Both the position numbers and the translations under genes were made by a program. Shown piece after piece: positions 37,346-44,906 of a stretch of 64,000 nt of DNA (its first letter is position 1; every line of letters begins with the position of its first letter). This stretch comes from Micromonospora pisi (GTDB lineage Bacteria; Actinomycetota; Actinomycetes; Mycobacteriales; Micromonosporaceae). Under the pieces are notes generated by a model. The model made no database searches. It saw nothing but the letters and a program-made list of their open reading frames with translations, and had not been told where the DNA came from. Location: contig NZ_RBKT01000001.1 in NCBI RefSeq assembly GCF_003633685.1, forward strand, positions 186,001 to 250,000, given 5' to 3'.

Positions 37346-37361
37346 TACCCGCAGCCCGGAT

Positions 37362-37390
37362 GGGGCGGGGCCGAACATCGGCCCCGCCCC
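37362..37390. terminator. Terminator after the M14 gene
   Basis: GGGGCGGGGCCG (37362-37373) pairs perfectly with CGGCCCCGCCCC (37379-37390) around AACAT, 17 bases after the peptidase stop codon. It isolates the ABC transporter operon downstream. Confidence 0.85.
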
Positions 37391-37433
37391 GCCCTCCAAA
37401 AACCGACTAAGCCGATCTGTGAAGGAGGTTGGT

Positions 37434-38216
37434 GTGGATCCCGACGACGGAGACCGGACCGGGCGCGGAGCCCCGGCGGCCACCTCCCCCATGGTCGAGC
37501 TGCGCGGCGTACGCAAGGCGTTCGGCGACCTGGAGGTCCTCAAGGGCGTGGACCTTACCGTCGACCGGGGCGAGGTGGTAGCCATCATCGGCCCCTCCGG
37601 CGGCGGCAAGAGCACCCTGCTGCGCTGCGTCAACCTGCTCGAACCCGTCACCGCCGGGCAGGTCTTCCTCGAGTCGGAGGACCTGACCGCGCCCGGAGTC
37701 GACCTCAACCGGGTACGCCGCCGGATCGGCATGGTCTTCCAACAGTTCAACCTGTTCCCGCACCTGACCGCCCTCGACAACCTCACCCTGGCGCCCCGCA
37801 AGCTGTTGCGTACGCCCAGGGCCGAAGCCGAGGAGCGTGCCCGTACGCTGCTCGACCGGGTCGGGCTCGCCGACAAGGCCGGGGCGTACCCCCGGCAGCT
37901 CTCCGGCGGTCAGCAGCAACGGGTCGCGATCGCCCGGGCCCTGATGATGGACCCGCACGTGATGCTCTTCGACGAGGTGACCTCGGCCCTGGACCCGGAA
38001 CTGGTCAGCGAGGTCCTCGACGTGATGCGCGACCTCGCCCGGTCCGGGATGACGATGCTCTGCGTCACCCACGAGATGGGCTTCGCCCGCGAACTCGGCG
38101 ACCGTCTGGTGTTCGTGGACGGCGGTGTCATCGCCGAGCAGGGGCGGCCGGCCGACGTGCTGGACCACCCCGAGCAGGAACGTACCCGTCAGTTTCTCCG
38201 CAAGGTCTTGAGATAG
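37434..38216 (+). CDS. Amino-acid ABC transporter ATP-binding protein (GluA/GlnQ type)
   Basis: A 260-residue ATPase that drives polar amino acid import. It has Walker [10 protein letters not shown], the Q-loop [10 protein letters not shown], the ABC signature [15 protein letters not shown], Walker [13 protein letters not shown] and the H-loop [11 protein letters not shown], all as in GlnQ/GluA subunits. The GTG at 37434 is preferred to 37419 because AAGGAGG (37422-37428) is five bases before it. It opens a four-gene operon: ATPase, binding lipoprotein and two permeases, with gaps of 30 bases or less. The system is probably a glutamate, glutamine or aspartate importer. Confidence 0.96.
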   Translation: MDPDDGDRTGRGAPAATSPMVELRGVRKAFGDLEVLKGVDLTVDRGEVVAIIGPSGGGKSTLLRCVNLLEPVTAGQVFLESEDLTAPGVDLNRVRRRIGMVFQQFNLFPHLTALDNLTLAPRKLLRTPRAEAEERARTLLDRVGLADKAGAYPRQLSGGQQQRVAIARALMMDPHVMLFDEVTSALDPELVSEVLDVMRDLARSGMTMLCVTHEMGFARELGDRLVFVDGGVIAEQGRPADVLDHPEQERTRQFLRKVLR

Positions 38217-38246
38217 CCCACCGTGGGTGGGCAGGAGGAGTTCGCG

Positions 38247-39152
38247 ATGAGATCACGTATTGGTTTGGTTCTGCTCGCCGTCGCCCTGGCTCTCACCACC
38301 GGTTGCGGTGCCACCGGTGGCGACGGCGGAGCCGATGACGCTCCCGCCGGCGCGCCCGTCGACGTCGGCGCGCCGTTGCCGGGCAACGTCCAGGACAAGG
38401 GCAAGCTGGCGATCGGCGTCAAGTGCGACTATCCGCCCTTCGGCTACATCGACGAGGCCGCGAAGAACGCCGGCTTCGAGATCGACGTGGCGCGCAAGCT
38501 GGCGAGCTACGCCTTCGGTGACGCCGACAACGTGGAGCTGACCTGCGTCACCGGGGCCAACCGGGTCTCCTTCCTCACCACCAACCGGATCGACCTGATC
38601 ATCGCGACGATGAACTACACCAAGGAACGCGCGGAGACCATCGACTTCACCACGCCGTACTTCTCCAGCGGGGTGAAGCTGCTGGTGCCGAAGGACTCCC
38701 CGATCACCTCGTTCGCCGACCTCACCGGCAAGTCGGTGATCAGCACCAACGGTGCCACCGCCAGCCTCTGGCTGACCCAGTGCATGAAGGACGCCAAGCA
38801 GGTGCTCTTCGGCCAGACGAGCGAGGCCCTCACCGCGCTCAAGCAGGAACGCGGGGCAGCGCTGGCCCAGGACGACACCCTGCTGCTCGACCTGGCGGCG
38901 AAGAACCCAGACCTGAAGGTGGTCGGGGAGGGCAAGGCCGGCAGCCCGTGGGGAATGGGCGTACGCAAGGGCGACACCGCCATGCTCGAATGGGTCAACG
39001 CGGCGCTCAAGAAGATGCAGACCGACGAGTTCTTCTGGACCGAGTTCCAGAAGACCGTCACCGACCCCACCCTGCAACAGCAGTTCGCCAAGTTCGTCCC
39101 ACGCCCCGGCAACGACCTGAGCTACCCGACCGGGTCCACCCTGGTCTGCTGA
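38247..39152 (+). CDS. Amino-acid ABC transporter substrate-binding lipoprotein
   Basis: A 301-residue family 3 solute-binding protein. The signal peptide ends with lipobox LTTGCG. The mature part has IGVKCDYPPFGYIDE, GFEIDVARKLASYAFG, NRIDLIIATMNYTKERAETIDFT and an acidic/Arg ligand pocket layout typical of glutamate/glutamine binders (GluB-like). It captures the amino acid outside the membrane and presents it to the two permeases that follow. The ATG at 38247 has GGAGGAG directly upstream. It overlaps functionally with the GlnH-like lipoprotein at 62695, but that one belongs to a signalling operon. Confidence 0.94.
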   Translation: MRSRIGLVLLAVALALTTGCGATGGDGGADDAPAGAPVDVGAPLPGNVQDKGKLAIGVKCDYPPFGYIDEAAKNAGFEIDVARKLASYAFGDADNVELTCVTGANRVSFLTTNRIDLIIATMNYTKERAETIDFTTPYFSSGVKLLVPKDSPITSFADLTGKSVISTNGATASLWLTQCMKDAKQVLFGQTSEALTALKQERGAALAQDDTLLLDLAAKNPDLKVVGEGKAGSPWGMGVRKGDTAMLEWVNAALKKMQTDEFFWTEFQKTVTDPTLQQQFAKFVPRPGNDLSYPTGSTLVC

Positions 39153-39156
39153 CGAC

Positions 39157-39837
39157 ATGACAAGCGCCGATGGCTACCGCTTCGACCCCGGCTTCCTCGT
39201 CGACCATCTCGGCGAGTTGGGCGGCGGTCTGCTCCGTACGGTCGAGATCAGCGTCATCGGCATGGCCGGGGCCCTCGTGGTCGGCGCGCTGCTCGGCGCC
39301 GTCTCCGCGTTCCGGGTCCCGGTCGCGCACCAACTCGTCCGGGCGTACGTGGAGGTGTTCCGCAACACCCCGCTGCTGGTGCAGATCTTCTTCCTCTACT
39401 TCGCGCTGCCCGAGGTCGGGCTCCGGCTCGACGCCTTCACCGTCGGCTGGCTCGCCCTGCTGCTCTGGGGCGGCGCGTACAACGTGGAGAACTTCCGGGC
39501 CGGCTTCGAGGCGGTCGAGAACGGGTACGTCGAAGCCTGCCGGGCACTCGGCTTCTCCCGTACGGCCGCCTTCCGCCAGGTCGCGTTCCCGCTCGGCTGG
39601 CGGATCGCCCTGCCGTCGGTCACCAACACCCAGATATCGGTCTTCAAGAACTCGTCATTCATGATCGCGATCAGTTATCCGGAGCTGACCGAGACGGCGG
39701 TCAACATCGTCGCCGTCTCGTTCCGGGTCTTCGAGATGTTCCTCGCCATCGGCGTCATCTACCTGGGGCTGGTGTGGCTCATGTCGTGGGGCACCAGGGC
39801 CGTCGAACGCCACTACGCCATCCCGGGAGGACACTGA
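39157..39837 (+). CDS. Amino-acid ABC transporter permease 1 (GluC type)
   Basis: A 226-residue inner-membrane permease of the HisM/GluC family with five to six helices. The EAA loop reads EACRALGFSRTAAFRQVAFPLG, the contact site for the ATPase. The sequence YVEVFRNTPLLVQIFFLYFALP is characteristic of polar amino acid importers. It starts four bases after the binding-protein stop and its own stop overlaps the next start (ATGA), so all subunits are co-translated. It pairs with the second permease to form the channel. Confidence 0.94.
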   Translation: MTSADGYRFDPGFLVDHLGELGGGLLRTVEISVIGMAGALVVGALLGAVSAFRVPVAHQLVRAYVEVFRNTPLLVQIFFLYFALPEVGLRLDAFTVGWLALLLWGGAYNVENFRAGFEAVENGYVEACRALGFSRTAAFRQVAFPLGWRIALPSVTNTQISVFKNSSFMIAISYPELTETAVNIVAVSFRVFEMFLAIGVIYLGLVWLMSWGTRAVERHYAIPGGH

Positions 39838-40493
39838 TGCCGGCCTGGGTACCGCCGGTCGCGACCTACCTCGCCACCGGCCTACGCACGACCGCGTTGC
39901 TCGCCGCGATCAGCATCGGGGCGAGCATCGCGATCGGCGTGCTGCTCGGCACGCTGCTGACCCTGCCGAGCCGGCTGGTACGCGCCGTGATCCGGGCGTA
40001 CGTGGAGATCTGGCGTGGGCTGCCGATCATCATCATCCTGTTCTTCATCTTCTTCGTCCTGCCGATCATCGGCCTGACGGTGGAGACCTTCACCGCCGCC
40101 GCGATCGGCTTGAGCCTCTGGGGCAGCGCCAACATGGCGGAGGTGGTCCGTGGGGCGGTGCAGTCGGTGCCCCGGGGCCAGACCGAGGCGGCAGCCGCGC
40201 TGGGACTGCCCTGGCCGGCCCGCATGCGGTACGTCATCCTGCCCCAGGCCACCCGACGCGCCCTGCCACCGCTCATCGGCCTGGTCGTCAACCTCACCCA
40301 GCAGACCTCGCTGGCTGCGGTGATCGGCCTGCTCGACATCCTCGAAGCGGCCCAGCGCTCGATCGAACGTCTCACCCTCACCGGTGGCGACACCCACGCG
40401 GTGCCCATCCTCGGTGGCGTACTCGTGGTCTTCTTCGTCATCTGTCTGCCACTCACCATGCTGTCCCGGTGGCTGGAGCGCAGGCTCCACTGA
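39837..40493 (+). CDS. Amino-acid ABC transporter permease 2 (GluD type)
   Basis: A 218-residue partner permease. It has YVEIWRGLPIIIILFFIFFVLP and the EAA loop EAAAALGLPWPARMRYVILPQA, the expected matches for the second subunit, and ends with a basic tail. The start at 39837 overlaps the stop of permease 1 by one base (TGATG), indicating translational coupling. It is the last gene of the operon; no regulator is adjacent. With the previous three genes it makes a complete importer. Confidence 0.94.
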   Translation: MPAWVPPVATYLATGLRTTALLAAISIGASIAIGVLLGTLLTLPSRLVRAVIRAYVEIWRGLPIIIILFFIFFVLPIIGLTVETFTAAAIGLSLWGSANMAEVVRGAVQSVPRGQTEAAAALGLPWPARMRYVILPQATRRALPPLIGLVVNLTQQTSLAAVIGLLDILEAAQRSIERLTLTGGDTHAVPILGGVLVVFFVICLPLTMLSRWLERRLH

Positions 40494-40553
40494 CCGGCCC
40501 CGGCCCGGCTGGCACGCCCGTTTCTGTCGCAGGTCGGCGGCAGGATGGCGGGC

Positions 40554-41267
40554 ATGACTGTGACTGGCCGCCTGGAACTCGTAGCACTCGACGCACCGGA
40601 CGTCGCGAAACTCGCCTCGTTCTACGCCGCGCTGACCGGCTGGGAGGTGGTCCGTAAGGAGGTCGACTGGATCACGATACGGACCGGGGACGGCCAGGAG
40701 GTCGCGTTCCAGCACGCTCCCGACCATCTCGCACCCCGCTGGCCCGGTCAGGATCTGCCGCAGCAGTTCCACCTCGACCTGCTGGTCGACGGGCACGAAG
40801 CGGCGGCAGAACGGGCCATCGGCCTCGGCGCCACCCGGCTGGCCGCCGGCCCGAGCTGGATCACCCTGGCGGACCCGGCCGGCCACCCCTTCGACCTCTG
40901 CCACAGGGACGGCGTCGGCCCGGAGATGGGCCTGTACGCGGTGACGATCGACGCGCCCGACGCGCCCGCGCTGGCCCGCTTCTACGCCGACCTCCTGGGC
41001 ATGGAGGTCACCTACGACGGGCCGGAGGGGGCGCTCATCGCCGGCGACGGCAGGAGCGTGATGTTCCAACCGGTCGCCGACTACACGGCGCCGAGGTGGC
41101 CCGATCCGGCGTACCCGCAGCAGGCACACCTTGACATCACCGTCGACGACCTCGACGCGGGCGAGGCACGGGCGCGTGAGCTGGGTGCGTCCCGGCACGA
41201 CGGTGGCGGCGAACGGTTCCGGGTCTTCGCCGACCCGGCCGGGCACCCGTTCTGCCTCACCATCTGA
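40554..41267 (+). CDS. Two-domain VOC (glyoxalase-like) family protein
   Basis: A 237-residue protein made of two vicinal-oxygen-chelate modules. The first, LELVALDAPDVAKLASFYAALTGW to FDLCHRD, and the second, YAVTIDAPDAPALARFYADLLGM to HPFCLTI, repeat the same fold. Such proteins bind metals or hydrophobic compounds and include glyoxalases, dioxygenases and drug-binding proteins; this one has an unknown role. The ATG at 40554 lies seven bases after a -10-like CAGGAT and suggests a leaderless message; an ATG nine bases earlier is possible. A similar protein is encoded at 43623, on the other side of the small-gene island. Confidence 0.86.
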   Translation: MTVTGRLELVALDAPDVAKLASFYAALTGWEVVRKEVDWITIRTGDGQEVAFQHAPDHLAPRWPGQDLPQQFHLDLLVDGHEAAAERAIGLGATRLAAGPSWITLADPAGHPFDLCHRDGVGPEMGLYAVTIDAPDAPALARFYADLLGMEVTYDGPEGALIAGDGRSVMFQPVADYTAPRWPDPAYPQQAHLDITVDDLDAGEARARELGASRHDGGGERFRVFADPAGHPFCLTI

Positions 41268-41351
41268 ACGGGCGGGAGCCCGGCGCGGGAGAGGGCCGCC
41301 AGTTGCCGCAAAGGCGCCCCGGGCGGGCGAGAACTGGACCATGCTCAGACG

Positions 41352-42329
41352 GTGGGCGCGACGGGGGCGACGGCGCTGATCCCGCCGATGCTGGCGGTCG
41401 CCGGTGAGCTGCCGGCCGAGGCGGGCTGGGCGTACGAGTTCAAGTGGGACGGCGTACGCGCGGTCGCGTACGCCGAGCGCAACGGCCGGCTGCGGCTGTT
41501 CTCCCGTAACGACCGGGACATCACCTCGGCGTACCCGGAGATCGCGGTGCTGCCGTCGCTGCTCGGTGGACGCGGCGGTGTGCTGGACGGCGAGTTGGTC
41601 ACCCTGGACCAGCGGGGCGCACCGAGCTTCTCGGCGTTGCAGCGCCGCATGCACGTACGGGCACCGGGCGCGTCCCTGATCGCGTCCACTCCGGTGCGGT
41701 ACGTGGTCTTCGACCTGTTGCGGCTGGACCGGACCCGGTTGCTCGACCGGCCGTGGTCGCAGCGCCGGGCCGCGTTGGAGGAGCTCGGGCTGGCAGGGGA
41801 ACAGGTGAACGTCTCCCCGGTGTTCGACCGCGACCCGGACTCGGTGCTGGCGGTCGCCCGGGAGCGTGGCCTCGAGGGAGTCGTCTCGAAACGGGTCGAG
41901 TCCGAATACCAGCCCGGCCGCCGATCTCCGTCCTGGCGCAAGACCGCGCTGATCCAGACGACCGAGGTGCTGGTCGCCGGGTACAAGCCCGGTGCCGGCC
42001 GGCGGTCGGGCCTGGTCGGCTCGCTACTTCTCGGGATCCACGAGCCGGCTGGGCTGGTCTACGTCGGTGGTGTCGGTACCGGGTTCACCGACGCGATGCT
42101 GGAGGACCTCGGGCAGCGTCTGCGGCGTCTGGAACGGGACCGACCACCGTTCGCCGCACCGGTGCCGACAGCGGAGGCGAAGAACGCTCGCTGGGTCGAA
42201 CCGACACTCGTCGGCGAGGTGGTCTACCGGACGGTCACCCCGGACGGGCGGCTGCGGCACGCGTCCTGGCGTGGTTTGCGGCCCGATCGGAACCCGGACG
42301 AGGTCAGCCGCCCGTCGACCGCCGCCTGA
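41352..42329 (+). CDS. ATP-dependent DNA ligase (stand-alone LigD/LigC-type ligase domain)
   Basis: A 325-residue ligase. The adenylated lysine lies in motif I, EFKWDGVRA (K31). Motif III is LDGELVTLD, motif IV EGVVSKRV, motif V SWRKTALI, and the OB-fold follows with YVGGVGTGFTDAML. This equals the ligase domain of LigD without polymerase or nuclease domains, as in actinobacterial LigC. It seals DNA nicks with ATP, probably in repair or end joining with Ku; no ku gene is in the window. The GTG at 41352 is the first start, with CATGCT six bases before it. Its 3' end borders the low-GC small-gene island. Confidence 0.93.
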   Translation: MGATGATALIPPMLAVAGELPAEAGWAYEFKWDGVRAVAYAERNGRLRLFSRNDRDITSAYPEIAVLPSLLGGRGGVLDGELVTLDQRGAPSFSALQRRMHVRAPGASLIASTPVRYVVFDLLRLDRTRLLDRPWSQRRAALEELGLAGEQVNVSPVFDRDPDSVLAVARERGLEGVVSKRVESEYQPGRRSPSWRKTALIQTTEVLVAGYKPGAGRRSGLVGSLLLGIHEPAGLVYVGGVGTGFTDAMLEDLGQRLRRLERDRPPFAAPVPTAEAKNARWVEPTLVGEVVYRTVTPDGRLRHASWRGLRPDRNPDEVSRPSTAA

Positions 42330-42381
42330 ACGCGTGGGTCGCGAGGACGACATCAGCCAGGGTCTCTTTGTTCCTCAGGAT

Positions 42382-42504
42382 CTAGATACCTGGATTTCCC
42401 GTGACCTTGACCCGGAAGGTGTTCACCCGCGCCTTTGCCGTTGCTGCTTCTACCCGGCTCGCCCAGCTGGGCTCGTACGGATCATCCAGAAGTTCCAACA
42501 CCAC
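42382..42504 (-). CDS. Tiny protein D of the small-gene island (possibly truncated)
   Basis: A 40-residue reading frame beginning GTG-GTG immediately after the TGA of gene C, reading VVLELLDDPYEPSWASRVEA and ending VKVTGNPGI before a TAG. Codons in this frame are natural for the element, and the end-to-end fusion with the other three genes indicates one transcript. The same frame continues after the TAG as ILRNKETLADVVLATHAF and further to a TGA at 42304-42306, overlapping the convergent ligase end. It may therefore be a gene cut by an amber mutation. No family is recognised. Confidence 0.5.
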   Translation of the reverse strand: MVLELLDDPYEPSWASRVEAATAKARVNTFRVKVTGNPGI

Positions 42505-42639
42505 TCATGCCCGAACGAATCTCACACACGCGGGAGCGATACACACGCGACACAGACCACGAACCGGCCAGTGCTCCCGAACAACCTTCCTGGCTTTGAG
42601 TTGGACGATCCTGGTTCTCTGCTCCGAACTCAGCGGCAT
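42505..42639 (-). CDS. Tiny basic protein C of the small-gene island
   Basis: A 44-residue basic protein, MPLSSEQRTRIVQLKARKVV to VCIAPACVRFVRA, with a C-terminal CRVCIAPAC metal-site-like cluster. The ATG at 42639 overlaps the TAA of gene B (TAATG), and GGAGAG lies six bases upstream, so translation is both coupled and independently supported. The function is unknown; the size and charge suggest nucleic-acid or protein binding. Confidence 0.6.
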   Translation of the reverse strand: MPLSSEQRTRIVQLKARKVVREHWPVRGLCRVCIAPACVRFVRA

Positions 42640-42785
42640 TACCACTCTCCGGGTTTGGTGAGAGCTTCCGCCTTCTTCAGCTCCGGGCATCCGTCGTCCG
42701 CGCACGAGGCGCATTTCTTTCCGTCCTCGTGCTGACCGACGACCCTGAGGGCCTTCTTCACCGTCTCGTACGCCGAACCCGTCAC
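42639..42785 (-). CDS. Tiny cysteine-rich protein B of the small-gene island
   Basis: A 48-residue frame missed by usual length cut-offs. It reads VTGSAYETVKKALRVVGQHE, then KKCASCADDGCPELKK and ends KPGEW. Three cysteines (CxxCx4C) suggest a zinc site or disulfide. The GTG start at 42785 overlaps the TGA of gene A (GTGA) with GGGAGAG five bases upstream, and its stop overlaps the start of gene C. Such back-to-back coupling is strong evidence that this frame is translated. The function is unknown. Confidence 0.62.
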   Translation of the reverse strand: MTGSAYETVKKALRVVGQHEDGKKCASCADDGCPELKKAEALTKPGEW

Positions 42786-43093
42786 GAAGGCTCTCCCATC
42801 TGCCGCAGAAAATCGACAGCACGATCCAGGTATTCACAGCCAGACCAGGAACAGAACAGACACACGGGCTTCCAGAATTTGGCTCGTGCGTGGCGAGCAA
42901 CCTCTTTCCTGGCAATAGCGACAAGTTCCCTGTCGGTCAGAGTCGCCCGCACAGGTTCCCGTCGACCAGGTCGAAAGGCAGGCACGTAACCGAAGTTAGG
43001 GGCTTTCTTGTGCCTACCTTCAAAAACTAGGACAGAACCAGCACCGTAAAACTTGATCTCCCCGCTCTTCGCAGTGAACCACGACCACCGCAA
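42782..43093 (-). CDS. Small protein A, first gene of the small-gene island
   Basis: A 103-residue protein, first of four overlapping genes. It has a beta-rich start (GEIKFYGAGSVLVFEGRH), a basic centre and a C-terminal helix preceded by PVCLFCSWSGCEYLDRA, a CxxC-type motif. No family is recognised; small Cys-containing proteins of this kind occur in actinomycete integrative elements. The start is a TTG at 43093 with GGGAGAG upstream. It is divergent from the AlpA-like gene at 43220 across an array of CTAG sites. Base composition is clearly lower in GC than in the flanking genes, suggesting transfer. Confidence 0.62.
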   Translation of the reverse strand: MRWSWFTAKSGEIKFYGAGSVLVFEGRHKKAPNFGYVPAFRPGRREPVRATLTDRELVAIARKEVARHARAKFWKPVCLFCSWSGCEYLDRAVDFLRQMGEPS

Positions 43094-43120
43094 GCTCAGC
43101 TCTCCCGTCTCCCGCAGGGG

Positions 43121-43209
43121 CTAGTCAGAAGCCTAGACGATACACGACTAGTACGCACGCCTAGTAGATGCTCGACCAGTTGGCACAGGACTAGCCGACA
43201 CGTGCCTAG
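43121..43209. promoter_or_regulatory. Array of six CTAG-centred sites between divergent small genes
   Basis: CTAG occurs at 43121, 43133, 43148, 43161, 43191 and 43206, each in a context like RCCTAG or GACTAG, spaced 12-15 bases or twice that. CTAG is scarce elsewhere in this GC-rich window. The last copy overlaps the -10-like TAGCGT (43207-43212) of the AlpA-like gene. I infer repeated half-sites for a regulator, possibly that protein itself. Confidence 0.6.
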
Positions 43210-43219
43210 CGTCTGCGGC

Positions 43220-43414
43220 ATGGCAAAGCTCAGGCTGATGGGCTCGCAGGAGATCAGGGATGCGCTTGGAGGCATCTCGCGTCAGCGCGTGTACCAGATA
43301 ACCCAGCGCAGAGACTTTCCTGAGCCCGTAGCGCAGCTTGGCATGGGCAACGTCTGGCTTGCCGAGGATGTTGAAGCGTGGATCAAGGAGCACAGGTCAT
43401 CTCTGGATGACTAG
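43220..43414 (+). CDS. AlpA/excisionase-like helix-turn-helix protein
   Basis: A 64-residue DNA-binding protein of the MerR-like/AlpA type (HTH_17): LMGSQEIRDALGGISRQRVY, then QITQRRDFPEPVAQLGMGNVW and a final LAEDVEAWIKEHR helix. Such proteins act as excisionases or transcription factors in phages and integrative elements. The ATG at 43220 follows TAGCGT by seven bases, so the message is probably leaderless; the longer frame to 43202 would cross that box. It faces the four-gene cluster A-D, suggesting that it controls that cluster. No integrase accompanies it, so the element may be a remnant. Confidence 0.85.
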   Translation: MAKLRLMGSQEIRDALGGISRQRVYQITQRRDFPEPVAQLGMGNVWLAEDVEAWIKEHRSSLDD

Positions 43415-43622
43415 CACGAGATCGTCATGTCCCTATAAGTCATGGTTGTTCCACAAGGAAGCAGCCTGGATGCGGGCAGGATCGCGGTAACCCAGAGGAG
43501 CGGTCGACCACCGGACCACCGGCGAGGCGACCGGCCGACCATAACGTTGGTGGGAAAGTTGGTCCTGTTCGGCGACGGTATCTGCGGCTGTCGTTGCGGA
43601 GTGGGCACATAGGATCGCTGGC

Positions 43623-44360
43623 ATGGCACTGCGACCTGTTCAGGTGAACATCAAGGCTCTTGATCACTGGGCGGTCGGCCGGTTCTGGGCGGAGGCGCTC
43701 GGCTGGGGTGTCTACAGCGGCGGGACGACCTACGTTGGACCCGTCGGCGGCTTCGTCTGGCCGGACCCGGTCGCCGTCTGCATCGACGTCGTTGCCGTCC
43801 CGGAACCCAAGACGACAACAAAGAACCGTACGCACCTCGATCTCGCCACCACCTCTGCGGCCCATCGGGCGGAGTTGGTCGCGCACCTGAAGGCACTCGG
43901 TGCGACGCCCGCCCAGGTTGGCCAGGACAGAGTGCCGTGGACGGTCCTCGCCGACCCGGAGGGCAACGAGTTCTGCGTGCTGGAGCCTCGGGAGATCTAC
44001 CGGGACACCGGGCCGATCGCCCGGGTGGTGGTCGACTCTGCGGATCCGCAGGCCATGGCCCGGTTCTGGGGTGAGGCGATGGACTGGACCCTGCACGAGG
44101 TGACTGACGACCATGCAGTTTTGCGCTCCGCCAAGGGTGTCGGCCCGTATCTCGAGTTCCTCCGCACGCCCGGCGTGAAGAACGTGCCGGACCGCGTCCA
44201 TCTTGACCTGCTGCCGTACCCAGGTGACGACAAAGCAGCGGAGGTGGCCCGGTTGCGGACCCTCGGCGCCACCGACCTCGACCTCGGCCAGGGCGACGTT
44301 CCGTGGACGTGCCTGGCCGACCCGGAGGGCCACGAGTTCTGCGTCCTCGCCCTGTCCTGA
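43623..44360 (+). CDS. Two-domain VOC family protein
   Basis: A 245-residue protein of two glyoxalase-like modules. Each ends in a similar block, VPWTVLADPEGNEFCVLEP and VPWTCLADPEGHEFCVLAL, which marks the internal duplication. The entry VNIKALDHWAVGRFWAEALGWG is typical of the actinobacterial VOC group with unknown ligands. TAGGAT at 43610-43615 lies seven bases before the ATG, pointing to a leaderless transcript. Domain layout resembles the VOC gene at 40554, although the two proteins are not close. No neighbour indicates a substrate. Confidence 0.88.
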   Translation: MALRPVQVNIKALDHWAVGRFWAEALGWGVYSGGTTYVGPVGGFVWPDPVAVCIDVVAVPEPKTTTKNRTHLDLATTSAAHRAELVAHLKALGATPAQVGQDRVPWTVLADPEGNEFCVLEPREIYRDTGPIARVVVDSADPQAMARFWGEAMDWTLHEVTDDHAVLRSAKGVGPYLEFLRTPGVKNVPDRVHLDLLPYPGDDKAAEVARLRTLGATDLDLGQGDVPWTCLADPEGHEFCVLALS

Positions 44361-44485
44361 CGCCCTGGATCCTGACCAGCGAGCGCCCCGGGTACGGCAA
44401 CGTACGTCGGTGAACGTCTACCGGGGCCAGGAGCACGGTGGACCTGAGGCAGTCGTGTCGGGCGCGTTGCCAGAAACGCGCCTCA

Positions 44486-44848
44486 CTACGACGGTCGCTG
44501 TGCGTCTACATTGGCGTGTCGGCTGACCTCCGCTCGCGGTCCCCGTGGCGCGGTCCGCCACGGCGACCCGGATTCGCGGTGCGGGCAATCCACGCAGCTC
44601 ACTCCCCCGAACCGGATGCTCGTGCACGTGTCGAGGAAGTCGGAGTGCCATTTGCAGCGGGGGGCCACCCGTCCGTACGAGTGGTGACCCACCGTACGGA
44701 TGACTAGTTTCAGCCCATTATCTGCCCGAATGCTGCCCGCCAACATGTCTTGATCAGCAACAGTGATCCACTCACCATGATCGAGGTCGTCGCGGAGCAC
44801 CCATCGATCACCGGGGAGCGCTCCCACTCGACTGGTGGCACCGGACAT
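44486..44848 (-). CDS. Hypothetical protein with cysteine/histidine cluster
   Basis: A possible 120-residue protein. Its middle reads WVLRDDLDHGEWITVADQDM, then KLVIRTVGHHSYGRVAPRCKW, SDFLDTCTSIRFGGVSCVDC and PHRESG, giving a Cys/His pattern that could bind zinc. Codon third positions in this frame are strongly GC, as in real genes here. The start is uncertain (ATG at 44848 or 44863) without a clear ribosome site, and the last 25 residues look non-structured. It would be divergent from the subtilisin at 44907. No family is recognised. Confidence 0.45.
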   Translation of the reverse strand: MSGATSRVGALPGDRWVLRDDLDHGEWITVADQDMLAGSIRADNGLKLVIRTVGHHSYGRVAPRCKWHSDFLDTCTSIRFGGVSCVDCPHRESGSPWRTAPRGPRAEVSRHANVDAQRPS

Positions 44849-44906
44849 CCCGGCGCCGCCCATCGGTGCTCCCAGTTGCGCGGGCACCGATAAGTGGGGA
44901 GGAAGA

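Noticed and set aside
35180-37876. 898-codon open frame antisense to the M14 peptidase and into the ABC ATPase
   Set aside because: Shadow of two well-supported genes; no domain or plausible start.
42401-42661. 86-codon plus-strand frame in the small-gene island
   Set aside because: No ribosome site, Thr/Ser/His-rich composition, and opposite to the coupled genes C and D.
42505-42924. 139-codon minus-strand frame through the small-gene island
   Set aside because: Only its last 44 codons (gene C) have a ribosome site and coupling; the upstream part lies out of frame over genes A and B, which are better supported.
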